NCBI GenBank assembly: GCA_904063045.1
Contig: CAJFCJ010000017.1
Location: 1 to 64,000, forward strand
Origin: Dimorphilus gyrociliatus
Taxonomy: Eukaryota > Annelida > Polychaeta > Dinophilidae
Direction: 5' to 3'
DNA length: 64,000 nt
Numbering within the stretch: the stretch's first letter is position 1; the number at the start of each line of letters is the position of its first letter. Under the pieces are notes generated by a model. The model had not been told where the DNA came from, ran no database searches, and saw nothing but the letters and a program-made list of their open reading frames with translations. Below, in pieces: positions 25,858-37,458 of this stretch. A program made the position numbers and the translations under genes.

Positions 25858-27980
25858 TTAACCTTTCTGCAATTGTCTGTGTAGGTAGGCGATATCGTCC
25901 TGACGGACAACTCCCTTATAACGAGCTTGTAACAGATCCAATTTAATTGAAAAGCATTTTTGCATTCCCACCTTCTTTACCAAGCATCCATTTTTGTCTT
26001 CTGCATATGTTCTTGAAGGGAAAAAGTATTAGTCAGAATGGGGTTTCCTATATTGCGTATTCGTTACCTGAGAGCTCTGGATAACTTCTCATAGGTCATT
26101 GATTTATTATTCTTTTTCTCTCCCCATCTCCTGGCCAGTTCACTCGACAAGACTATCTTAAAGGTAAGAGGTTGCTCGCTCTTCTCAACCCATTCTATAC
26201 ATTGAGCCCTTTGGACTTCTTCCATAATAAAGTCGAATAATCTCGGTTGTTTTGACATAACTATAGAAAAAAGAATAGGAAAAGAATAATTTCAATATAA
26301 ACTATTGTCAATTGACAAAAGTAACGTTCACTTAAAAAGGGGCCATTTGTCCTCCAACAAAGTCAACAGCTAGTATTACCAACTGTATTGCTTTCCCTTT
26401 TGGGGAAGAATCTCAAATCCCCAGTAATTTACGTGGTTATAGAGATACTTATAAATGTTAATGATATTCTATGTTTATTTGTTAAAGAGCTTCCAGATTA
26501 CATCTCAGAAGTTATGCATATTCGTCTCTATTATAATTAATTAATTGCACATCGAATTCCCTTTAAAGCGTTTCCTGTCAATCTCCACTTTCATAAGAAT
26601 CGCATACAAACATTATAATTGTTCTTACTAAAAGAAACCTATTCGTAAAAACTGAAAGTTTAAGCTTGCCGTTCATAGGCTAATTACATCGTCGTTTTGT
26701 TTGTATGTTTGTTTGTTTGTTCCGTGTTCTTATCCCACCCCCGTTTCCTTTACATTTTCTTAAATTTACAGCCAACTTTAATCTAATACTAATTGACGGA
26801 CTTACCTCTTCTTCTAACGTCTTTATTGACAACATGGGGTGATCTAAATTCACAATCCCTTTGAATATCTTGAGAAGTATGGTTCGAACTTTTTTGACAT
26901 TGTGTCGAAGACTTTGCCTTCCATGAGCCTAGTTTTTGTCAAATTAATTGGTGTTATCAACAAGAAATTAGCGTAATACTGATATTAGCCAACTCACTTT
27001 TATCATTATTCTCATAATTCATTGGCTTTGAATAATAGATACTTGAATCGCAAAATTTAGAAGTAGAGTGTTGAATAGTTCCAGGAAACGTCGTTTTTCT
27101 TTTCTTTTTAATATCGGAGGGCGAATGATTGCCTTCATAGTAGATTTTATTTTGGTTATTTTGAAAGGAGAGTCCGTTATCCCTACCTATAAGAGTGAAG
27201 ATAGTAAGGAAGAGAGAAGATTATTAAGCGAAAGAGCTTATTATTAATATAATTGAGTTTATTTAACTTACCTGTTCCGCTGAATGAATCGAATTGATTA
27301 AGATGTTTATATCTTTGTTCATTTTCTATTGGTAGACGATTTCTTGGTCTTTGCTGATCGAAATTATTCCAATTTTCAGCATAGCTGTTAGTTGTCGAAT
27401 CGGAAAAGACCGTTGAAAATTCACTTGAAAAATTCAAGTAATTCGTGTCGTTGTAGTGAAAATGATAATCTGGTTTGTTCCAATTGAATAGTTTTTCTTT
27501 CGGCAAATAAGCCAATTGATTAGAAGAAGGGGGAGAGGAAGATGAAGATGACGATGATGAGGAAGATGAAGAAGTAGAAAATGAAGAAGGGGAAGGAGAT
27601 AGAGGAGAAGTCTTATGATAATATTGAAAGGAATTTCCTTCAAAAGCATTATTGTTACTGTTGTTGTTATTATTAAGATTATTGTTGGGTGCCGGAGAAA
27701 AAGGTATAACAAATTCTTGCGTTTCTAATGTTGAATTTTGAAATTCCTCGTTCATTTCGTACTTTTCTTGAAAACTACTATTAACTGGAAAATTCATCAT
27801 ATCGCTATTATCGGTAGTAATAGAATTGTTGTTATCGAGAGAACCATAAGTGAAGTTTAGTAGGTTATTACAACTGTTAGGAAGTTGTTGTACTCCTCCT
27901 CCTTCTTCTATTCTTTTGTCATCGTTGTAAAAATCATTGGCCAAATATTCATAAAAATTCATTGGAATATTCGAGTTCAT
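25858..27980 (-). CDS. ETS-domain transcription factor 1, C-terminal ETS domain
   Basis: Five exons, 455 residues, exact frame: 27980-27272, 27186-26998, 26928-26806, 26260-26068, 26011-25858. The first ATG is at 27980; the frame is open upstream without one. The N-terminal half is low complexity (Asn runs, a run of about 15 Ser) with scattered Tyr/Phe, like an activation region, followed by a basic patch (KKKRKTTF). The ETS domain fills exons 4-5: RLFDFIMEEV, CIEWVEKSEQPLTFKIV, SSELARRWGEKKNNKSM, and the recognition helix YEKLSRALR with both DNA-contact arginines. After that helix the usual YYYKKGI wing is replaced by TYAEDKNGCLVKK and a C-terminal helical extension (DLLQARYKGVVRQDDI). Nuclear DNA-binding regulator by family. 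Tandem with a second ETS gene at 29611-30801 that shares this unusual C-terminus. Confidence 0.9.
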
Positions 27981-29610
27981 GCTAACTGCTCGGAGTCTTG
28001 CTAGTAAATACGGAAGAAATATTCGTAGTCGCTTATGTCTTATGAGGATAACAATAGGCGAACAAAAGTAACGGATGTAAAGCAAAATCAGTTGTTTTCT
28101 TATCACTACGCAAGGAAAGAAAGAAGAAGAAAACAGAACTTTTTTTCTTTCATTCTCTCCCTCTCTCCCTCCCTCTCTCTCTTTCTCATTCCTTATTCTT
28201 TTATATAATCTTCATTTATGTATATTAATCAACAAATTAGGTATTTATAAATCAATTAATCCATTTAATGTTTATACGTTGAAAAGAATGAATGAATCCC
28301 TTAAGGGCTACTTTATTTACACCTCCAAAATAGAAAGGCCTATAATCTATGTGCAGTTTTAAACGATTTAATCTCTCAAAGTAGAAATTCCATTTATTGT
28401 TTTATTACATCTGTTACCGTACAAAAAAATATTGTCAACAAATAGAAGAAATTTTATCCGATAGATGGCGTCATTATCAAGAGAGAGAAAACGATAGATA
28501 AAGGGAGAAGGAAAAGGAGTAATGACAAGAATAGTTATAAACAATAAACACGTATCGAATGTTATTAATACGGAGAGAAGCCTCTTCTACTCCTTTCATT
28601 TACTTTTATTTTTAAAATTTAATAACTATCTGTAAGATGCTTATGAGATGAAAGGAAAAGGGTTAGGGAGAAGTAGGAGGAGGAGAAGGAGGAGGAGGAA
28701 GAGCAGGAAGTATAGGGAAGATGAAAGGTAGGAGAGGGAGAGAAGAAGATATGGAACAGAATAACGATAGAAAAAACAGTCATTAAGATGAAAATAGCAT
28801 ACAGGAAATATTGTCTACTTTCGCTTTCATCTCAAAATGAAATAAATATAAAAATGTAGACTTAGCAATTAAATATCATTTACTTTAAGGATTTATCTAT
28901 CAAGCAGATAATTAAAAGAATCATCGCTGTACTTTTATCCTTCCAATTAATGTTATCAGTGGAAAGTATCGCAGTAGAAAAACGGGGGATTGTTTCTACA
29001 AAAAGCCAAAACACCAAGCGACGATAGCCGCTTAGGTGCGAAATTGTCTTCTATCAGTACTACTGTGTATAATTATTAATAAACTATATTTTATTCTTGC
29101 GCGAAAATGTATTTAATATCTAAAATGGATTGATAGTGGTTGATGAGGGAAAATGTGTGGCGGAATAGAGAGAGAGAGAGAGAGAGAGATTATGAATATT
29201 ACACTGAATTTTACAGTTAAAAGAATATAAGAGAAAGAAATTGAGAACATAAGAAGATAACCAGCAAATTAATAGGCTTTTACCTTCAATTATTAAGAAC
29301 AATAAACGAAAAGAAACGGAATGAAAGAACTGCAAAAAAAAAAAAACTGCAGTAAAACCGTAAACGTATACATATTTATATTAAAATTGAAATGGTAACA
29401 CCCGCTGCTGTTAATAGTTGTGCATACAATTGTCAATTTATATATTTCAAATATACCTTACTCTTAAAAAATGCAAGGAAAACTACACAGTAGCGTTTTC
29501 TTATCAATTTCATTAATTAACAAGGGAACAACGATAAAAAGATAAATAATAATAATATTAACAATAATATAACAAAGTGGTAAACTTTTATGGCACAGTG
29601 TGTGGTTCAT
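27981..29610. other. Spacer between the two ETS genes
   Basis: About 1.6 kb between two minus-strand ETS genes. It must hold the 5' flank of ETS gene 1 and the 3' UTR of ETS gene 2. Contents: a CT-rich stretch near 28150-28190, GGA-rich purine tract at about 28670-28745, GA repeat at about 29169-29189. No additional exon supported. Confidence 0.5.
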
Positions 29611-29806
29611 TTAACAGATGATACATTTTTCAAACATACTCTCCAAATATTCAATGTCATTTTGTCTGATAACTTTTCTGAATCTTTCCATTAAGAGATC
29701 TATTCTTATGTTAAAGCACAACTTTTTGCCGTTGGGCCTTTGCAAGCATCCACTGTCTTTATTTGTGTATATTCTGAAAATTATGGTATAAATTTTAATC
29801 AGTATC

Positions 29807-29840
<34 letters not shown>

Positions 29841-30216
29841 TTGAAAATGTTAGCGTACCTCATAGATCTGGCAAATTTTTCATAAGTCATATTTGGATTC
29901 TTTTTTACAATACCCCATCTGCACGCCAATTCAGCTGAGTTCATTATTTTAAAAGTTAATGGAAACTGCGAGTTTCTTATCCATTTTATGCACGTGTTGT
30001 TTGGTTTCTTTAATTCGTCCAGAAGAAAGTGCAATAGTCTCGGTTGATTTAGCATAACTGTAGTAGTAATATTAATAACAAACAATAACAACAATAGAAT
30101 AAAAACCAACAGGACAAATTAAAATATTAATAATTTTCTTCCCTGTTTTAACTAGCCTTATCTATGAGTATTTATTGAAAAGTGCTTTGTGTTGTATATC
30201 TTAGAATAGGGAGAAA

Positions 30217-30251
<35 letters not shown>

Positions 30252-30801
30252 ACGCATAGTGTGTTGAAGTAATGCTGTAAAGAGGAGAGTAAGGGAAGCA
30301 AAGAGAAGAAAGGATATTGTAAAGTAATAGTTGTTAAGAAGTGTAAAGGGAGGATTAGTTTCTCGTGGGAAATTTACAATAACAGTTGAATATGAAAGTA
30401 AACACTTTTGTAAACAGTTAATGTTGAATTACGAAATATTAAAAGTTAATTGGCAGACATACTGTATTGAGGAGTATGATTAAGAAGGATGTAAGAAATA
30501 TCATACCTCGTCTTCTGAAAGATTCCTGCTTTCTTTTCATTTTATCTAACTTTTGAACGTTTTGAACAGTTGATTCTTTAGTCTGCTTAAAGCAGATCCC
30601 ATATTGATTGTTTGGAGATATTAGTTCTTCGAAAAAATCGATATTACTATCAATTAAAGTTGACCAAAATTCTTGATCGATGCTTGCATCACTTCTATTA
30701 GGAAGATTGGAGATTATCAGATCAGGGTTAATCTCTTGTTGGAAATCTTTGTCAAAGGCCAAGCTGGATTCTAGAATCCCTTGAATTTCTTGAAGAGACA
30801 T
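29611..30801 (-). CDS. ETS-domain transcription factor 2, short paralog
   Basis: Three exons, 218 residues, exact frame: 30801-30507, 30057-29859, 29773-29611. Exon 1 encodes an acidic N-terminal region (LESSLAFDKDF, FFEELISPNN) ending in a basic patch. Exons 2-3 encode the ETS domain: MLNQPRLLHFLLDEL, CIKWIRNSQFPLTFKI, SAELACRWGIVKKNPNM, recognition helix YEKFARSMR, then IYTNKDSGCLQRPNG and an extension (LCFNIRIDLLMERF, RQNDIEYLE). The split of the ETS domain after the recognition-helix Arg falls at the same place and phase as in the gene at 25858-27980, so the two arose by tandem duplication. This copy lacks the long Asn/Ser-rich N-terminus. A CT/GA tract sits in the last intron. Likely nuclear and DNA binding; targets unknown. 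Confidence 0.88.
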
Positions 30802-32995
30802 TTCCTGTTAAATTTACTCGAATGAAGAGACGTGTTAAAAATCGGTTGTTATATACGCACAATTCACCCGATAAGTGTTTACAATACAATTCGTTCGAGA
30901 GCTTTAAATTGTTGCTATCGCTTACAGAATATCCTTAATAACTGAAACGGAAGGGAAATGTCTTGTCTGCCTTTTACTACTCGAAAGTTAAATAATACAA
31001 ATGTACGTATACAGCAGTAGACTTTTTCTACCAACCTCTTTCCAATGTCTATCCCTTTAACAAGTTTCCTTCGTCCCTTCTTCCTCCTCTTCCTGTCTTA
31101 TCATATCACTTGTAATAGTCTCGATGAATATATTTATTTCGATTGAATAGTCAACAGTCAACTAAAAACAGTAGGAAAATTTACTCCCGTTTTGTCAATT
31201 TGCATTATAGAAAGCTAAATGAAATATTTTTTTTACGGCAAACTGTTAAAATTCAAATCCTTTCTTATCTTTCTCATCTTGTTTTACAGTCAAATTGATA
31301 GTCTTTTGTGGAAACACCTGTATTATATTAATGATAGTAATAATCGTAATAAAATGGCTTAATAATCAATTTCTCGCTTTTGATGAAATGGCTTTTATCC
31401 AGGTTAAAAAAAATTGAAAAAACAAAAGAACGAAAAGGGAGGAAGAGGAAAGGGAGTAAACTAGTTGATGGAATGAGAAAAGAGGATGAAGTGAGCTATT
31501 AACTTTTTGTCGATTGTCTATAAAATAAAGAAAAGATAAACGTATTAATAATCCTAATTATCTCTTTTTCCCTTCTCTTCCTAGAATTGAAACGAAATAG
31601 CGTCTATTTATAGGACAAGGAATTTCCGAGTTGAAGTAAGCTTACATATACTTTTATCGAGAAGAAAAAAATGGCCGTATTCCTACTCGTATTGAGGACT
31701 GATAACGAAATGCTCTTTATCAGTAATAGTTAACATTGTCAATAGAAGAAGTCTGTGAAATTTCTCTTTTTATTGTCTTAGTAACGTACTGACAAGTGTG
31801 TTAGCCTATAGACATTTAACCAGACGCACGGAAATTCATAGCCACATTCAGCTATTACTTTTAGTAATTTCTGTTCTATTTCGCAATATTGCTGTTGACC
31901 ATCGTCGTGTTTTATCGAAGATAAAATTCAGTATAGTAGTTAGGTTAGGAAAAATTATTCCCTTTTATTTTGTTTTTAAGGGTTAGATTAAATAGACCCG
32001 ACTTTTAAAATTCTTGAATATTTGTCCCTTTATTTTCAATCTGTTCATTCATCCATCCATCCATCCATCAATCTATTCATCTATCAATCTAATCGAACGT
32101 TTGTTCATTAATTCATTTATTCTCACACTTTTACGTTCATTCATTCGTACAATTACTCGTTCAGTCATAGTTGTGTATCGTGGCACGTCGCTTAATTATT
32201 ATTAATGTCATTCAGTTGTTTAGTAATATTAGACGAATAAAAGAATCGATTGTCAACGTCTAGTTTTCCCATCAGTAATAAGAAAGAAGGGGAAGATATC
32301 TAGAAAAGATGACGCGAGATAAAAGCCCATCAAAAGAAATAATATAGTATATAATGATAATAAAAACGACTAATATATACAGTAACGTATACCGTATGTA
32401 ATAAATTTTATATATTTATCAAATATCATGCATGAAATCATACGTTATTAATAATAATAATAGTAGTAATAATAATAACAATAATAGTAATAATAGTATA
32501 AATGGGAAAGAAAAAAAAAAAAACGTTTGGAAAAGTACACTGTAGTAAGTAATTAATTATATATCTATAGTTTGTAGGTTGCGTTGTGTGTTCGTATGTT
32601 TAAGTATGTAAGTATGTAAATATGTAAATATGTCTATTTTTCTATATTCTTTTAATAGAGAAAAGAGTTTTATTTATTTAAGTGTTTTTTTTTTTTTTAA
32701 GCGGAAAAAAAAATATTCATATTATGTTCAATTCTTTGGAAATTTCAACACAAGGAAAATCGCTTCAAACCCCAGTTTTTTTTTTGTTTTTTTTTTGTTT
32801 TTTTAGAGCTTTACAGTTTAAACGTTTAGAGAAAAAATGGAAAATAATTAAGATTATAAAGACTTTTGTTTTTTTTTTCCCCCAAAAAAAGAAGAAAGGA
32901 AAAGAAAAGAAGAAATACTTTTTGATTGAAACAATTTGTTTTGTTTTTTTTTTATCTCTTCTTCTTCTTCTTCTTGTTCTTCTTCTTTGTAAAAT
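30802..32995. other. Intergenic region upstream of ETS gene 2
   Basis: About 2.2 kb with no supported exon. It contains a TCCA repeat (about 32050-32069), TAA-rich and poly-T/poly-A runs (32440-32520, 32685-32990), and a low-complexity open frame on the plus strand that is not gene-like. Confidence 0.5.
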
Positions 32996-33001
32996 TTTAT
33001 T
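32996..33001 (-). terminator. Polyadenylation signal of the MARVEL gene
   Basis: TTTATT on plus (AATAAA on the gene strand), about 40 nt past the stop codon at 33041. Confidence 0.5.
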
Positions 33002-33040
33002 GATATTTGTAGTCTTTTAGTTTTACTATTATCTCTCCGT

Positions 33041-34352
33041 TTAGTATGTTGTCTTAGGAGCTTCCGGATTTGATCCAGCTGGTTCGGCAGGCTTATTTAT
33101 AGTAACCATTGGCTGCCCCGTCCTCCATGTTTGAAATTTGAAAAATGTATCAACTGCAAATGTTCCTAGCGTGAAGAAGCTGAACGCCTATAGGTTGTTA
33201 AAATAAAAAAACCGACAATCAATATCATTCGATATTAAAATGAAACTATCTTACAGCAGCAGCTTTTCCGGCGTCTATTTTATATTTAGTACCCTGGGCA
33301 GCGGCAACTACGAAGGCGATAAAATAAAATAAGGTGTAGACGCCGTAGTAGACGAATTCCTGGTGAGAGAAATATTAGCAATTACAAATTGAATGCAGCA
33401 GATTTACTTTTCCTATTAATTAGACAACTCCGCTAACGCGTCTTTAATTCTTTCTAATTAATTTTCGTCTTCTATAGGCGTTTCCCCTTACTAACTAACT
33501 GGCTCGTTCACTCGCTCACGCCTCCCACTCTCTCCCTGCCTTCCTTTCTCTCTTTATCATTTTTACATTCTCTTCATTTGTCAAGGCCTAGTTCTATCAA
33601 TTATCTACACAGTATTAGAGAAATAGTATTGTTTATCGTATTTAATCTGAGCTTGCGCTGAGAATAAACAAAAGCTGTACAAGATCTATTCTCCTTTCTT
33701 ATATCGTAGGGAGGACGAATTAGAACGGAAGAGGAATAGGGGTAAAAAAAAAAAAAGAAAAAGAGCTTGGCAATGTGATAGATAGATAGATATAGAAGAA
33801 ATTGTTGAGGAAATTATGAGGGGAATTGATGCGGGAGAATAGCTAATGACTTTTTCAAGTAATAAATCATGTTGTACAGATGGTAATATTTTATATACAC
33901 GGCTTTTTAGGCTTTACGCATACAGGCAAAACGTAAGTTTTCCTCTTTTTATATAATATATCATCTATACGTATTGTATTGTAGAGTCGAGTATACTCAC
34001 TATCAACGGCCAAGGTCCAGGTAATTTGTTAATTAGCGACGTAACGTAAAAGATGAGTAGAACAGTGCAAATGATAAGAGCAGTCATTGACACAAATTGA
34101 ACCCATCCGCCTCCTTCCTTGACGAATGATGATTTAACACTAGCACATATGAATGTTATAAGACTGAGAACCTAGAAAAGAAAGGTTAAAAGGTTGATAA
34201 TTAATCGTTAAACAATAAATGAGATAAATACTTACTATTTGAGCGATTTTAAGCAAACCAGGTATACTCTTGATATAGTTTACATCAAACATAGAGCTAC
34301 TAGTGGCCGAAGCACCGGTATTGTACTGAGTTGGCATATTTCCTTCTGACAT
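33041..34352 (-). CDS. MARVEL-domain four-transmembrane protein (CMTM/MAL/plasmolipin type)
   Basis: Four coding exons, 179 residues, all introns phase 0: 34352-34236, 34171-34001, 33359-33255, 33187-33041. The ATG at 34352 (MSEGNMPTQYNTG) is preferred; the frame is open upstream but a 3' splice site lies just before it. Four hydrophobic helices: SIPGLLKIAQIVLSLITFIC, FVSMTALIICTVLLIFYVTS, EFVYYGVYTLFYFIAFVVAA, FSFFTLGTFAVDTFF, with short loops and cytosolic tails. That length and topology fit the MARVEL superfamily, which works in membrane apposition, vesicle trafficking and myelin-like or apical membranes. The exons map neatly onto helix boundaries. The C-terminus ends in a Pro/Asn-rich tail without an obvious sorting motif. 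Subfamily not resolved. Confidence 0.9.
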
Positions 34353-34602
34353 TTTGGATGGGAATGACACCTACCAAAAAGAGAGAATAAAATTGTGGGA
34401 GTTAACTGTAATAATTCGTTAAACTTCTCCAATTTCGTTAATCAATTAATCCGACAAAAAACTAAACCAAAACAACAAATATTTTTCAACTGAAGAGAAG
34501 AAATAATAAAAAGTGGTCTACCTAATAAATCTCAGTAATAAGACAATAAATAAAGTATGTTGGTGGTCTAAATATACAGTATAAGCGTTGTGTATATTAA
34601 GG

Positions 34603-34605
<3 letters not shown>

Positions 34606-34636
<31 letters not shown>
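34606..34636. repeat. TA microsatellite
   Basis: About 15 TA units in the putative 5' UTR intron of the MARVEL gene. Confidence 0.85.
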
Positions 34637-34639
<3 letters not shown>

Positions 34640-35030
34640 GCACCAGTCGTATCAAAGACTTATTGATTTCGTACTAAAAGCTAAAACCTTATCGTTTTGA
34701 TAATAAAAAAAAAACGCATGATTATGAGGTTGAATATTTAATATAAGAGAATATCTATAAGGAATATAAAACCGTATATAAAACTAAATGTCTAAATGAC
34801 ACGATTTATTCCTCTTACTATTATTAATTTCCATTATTTCTTTGATGAAAGCGGCTACTTGGCGTGTTTGTTTGTTTGTGTGTAAAATACTTGTTGAAGA
34901 GTGTGACAGAATGAATGAAAGGATATAACAAGGAAGGAAAAGATATGGATAGAGAGAAGGATGTATATATATATATATATACCTTCAAACTACCGTTATT
35001 GCTCTATTAGAATGATTAGCTTTTTTCTGT

Positions 35031-35111
35031 ATTTTAGAAATGGTCGTCATCAATATGAACGATTTCAATACTATAATTTTGTTAGTAATGGCGACGACCA
35101 TTTTCTAAAAT
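35031..35111. repeat. Hairpin-forming inverted repeat
   Basis: Left arm 35031-35048 reads ATTTTAGAAATGGTCGTC. The reverse complement of 35093-35111 reads ATTTTAGAAAATGGTCGTC. That is 18 paired positions with one bulged A, closed by a loop of about 44 nt that can pair partially. Flanks do not extend the stem beyond one base. It lies in the putative 5' UTR intron of the MARVEL gene. It could be a microRNA-like precursor or a tiny foldback element; the sequence alone does not say which. Confidence 0.6.
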
Positions 35112-35699
35112 AGTCGATTAATCGACAAGAAAAATAAATCAATGGTGTTTTTTCAACATTATATAATCAAAACACTTCTTTTTACGGTAGAGCGTCGTTC
35201 TATTGAAATCATTGCAATAAATATTAGAATGATACGTTAATCTAGTATTGAAAATATGAATAAATTGGAGGAACTAAGATGTCTTTTTATAAGAGCATAT
35301 TTATAGATTTAGTAGTATAATAACGAATCTATTTATACAGGTCTGTAAAACGCACAGCTCGTACGATTCTATTTACAATATTAGAATATTTAACGTATTT
35401 CGTTAGAGGAAAAATGTATCAGTTCTATTCAATACATGTCTAGAGAATGTTCTATTTCGTGCAACATACCTAGTCTACTGTTTTGCGCATACCAGTTTGT
35501 ATTTCGTTCGCTAATTTCTACTCTCTCCCTCTCTCGCTCTCACTCTTCGCATATAATCATTTATAATAAAATACTCTCCGTAAGCGTCTCCCAATCGTTC
35601 GTTAATTAATTATATCGTCTATTTAGATGTGAATCTTACCTGATCTATCGAATATTATTAAGAATTCTTCGAACAAAACTCTCCACCTAGCGCTCGTTA

Positions 35700-36735
35700 A
35701 GGCGGACAACGGCAAATGTTTTATGCGACTCAGTCTAGCTCAATTTTTACCACTTGACATGCGCAGAAATAACGTTGTATAGGCCTTCGCAAACGCCTCT
35801 TAAAACTATAGATGATACCTGGCAGCTTATCAATCCGTGTAATATCGATTTTAGCCGAATGATTCACCTGTTTTCTATAGACATGTGACTTGGAATCACC
35901 TATTCTTTACCGATAAAGACCTTACAGATTACGAAATGAATTCATAGACATTTTTTTTCTTATTCATTATCATTAAGATTCAATGATTCATGCTCACAGA
36001 GCTGTTTTACAAGTGAATGACTAAGTCTAGCCGAGATCCTAGGCTTGGTATTATATGAATATATGGATTTAATATATACTGGATAGCGAGAGAAAAAGGG
36101 GGACTATTAATCTCTAAATATTAGACATAATGCATAAGAGAGAAAGACAGAAAGAGAGGAAGAGAGAGAGAGAGAGAGAGAGAGTGAGTCTCATTTAAAG
36201 AATATTCTAAAATGGTAACAATATTAAGTTTCTATACACAAAATCTACAAATGTTAAGAGTATAGCTCAACGTTGTAAAGCGTTCTTTCTTTCTTTCAAA
36301 TCGTTTATTTTCACTCGAAGTGGGACAGGTCAGAAAATAATACATTAAATCAGTAGCCAACTAACTGTTCAATAATACTTATATACACGAATAGGAAGAG
36401 GGAATTGGACAGGGGAAATGAATCTTACATACAGACACGTCGATTGCAGAGTAACATGTAGAAAATGGGAGATATAAACGAATAAAATACATGTGTGAGT
36501 GTGCGAGTGCGTGTGTGTGTATACAGTATTTATTGTATGTATGCATATATGCCTGTGCGTACAGGCAGTTCTATATGTATTGTATCAGTTTGGTACATTC
36601 TACTCTACAGTCTGTGCCTTTTGTATGGCCAAAAATTTTTACAACTAATGGATTGTCTTTGCTGCAGTGCTGAGGAAATTTCTTAACTTTCATAATTAAA
36701 ATTAATTAAAACCTTAGTACGAATCGTACAATTCT

Positions 36736-36776
<41 letters not shown>

Positions 36777-37458
36777 CCTCTCTCCCTCTCTCTCTCTCGC
36801 TTCTTTCTCCCCACCATATAAAATTTACCCGAGTATATTGCATATTAGACTCTACATTATATCCATCTTTATAAATATATAGATACGAATAAAGCCAATT
36901 TCCTAGAAATGGGACCAATTTTTTATACTGGCAGAATAGAAGAATAACAAATGTAATGATATAGCAGCATACATGTTGGTTGCATACTATAAATTGTTTA
37001 TATTGTATATATTTATATTATAAGAATAGACTATACATGCAGTATAGTTGAACTATAGCAATGAACCAATGTATAGAGTAATGTTAAAGTTGCTGCCGGT
37101 GCCTTTCGTTTAAACGGGTTAAAGATCTTTTAGAAACTATAACAAGTCTCTTATCTAACAGTTTCAAATATCTTTTCACATCTTCCCCATTCCCATGGTC
37201 ATTATATTATACTTTTGATAAGGAAAGTTTGTCATTTTCTATAGAAATTAAGTGGAAAAGCTAGAAATAGTAAAGTGTATCGGTAATATAACAAAAACTA
37301 TATCGTTGTTACACTTGCTGCTCTACTTTCTATTGCTAATTGATCATCTCCAATGCTGGTGAAAAGAAACTAGAAATTGTAGGCCAAGCGGACAGAGAGA
37401 AGGGAATTCTTAGCTGAAAGTGACTAATAGATCAAAAGCATTTTGAAAAGCGATATTG
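35700..37458. other. Intergenic region between MARVEL and proline-rich genes
   Basis: About 1.8 kb between divergent genes, so it should hold both promoters. GA tract at about 36160-36185, a GT/TA patch at 36490-36560, CT tract at about 36740-36798. No supported exon. Confidence 0.5.
36740..36798. repeat. CT microsatellite, interrupted
   Basis: Long CT run with CCC interruptions in intergenic DNA. Confidence 0.85.

Larger units (their letters stand above)
34372..35642 (-). other. Probable 5' UTR intron of the MARVEL gene
   Basis: On the gene strand a strong donor (CAG|GTAAGATT, near 35641) faces an acceptor (TTTTTGGTAG|GTGTC) about 20 nt before the start codon. About 1.27 kb would be removed. 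It contains TA repeats (34606-34636, 34968-34981) and an inverted repeat (35031-35111). The first exon and promoter would lie just above 35642, near 35700. Confidence 0.45.

Noticed and set aside
32682-33020. Plus-strand 112-residue frame upstream of the MARVEL gene stop
   Set aside because: Poly-Phe/poly-Lys translation of T and A runs; no start context, domain or splice support.
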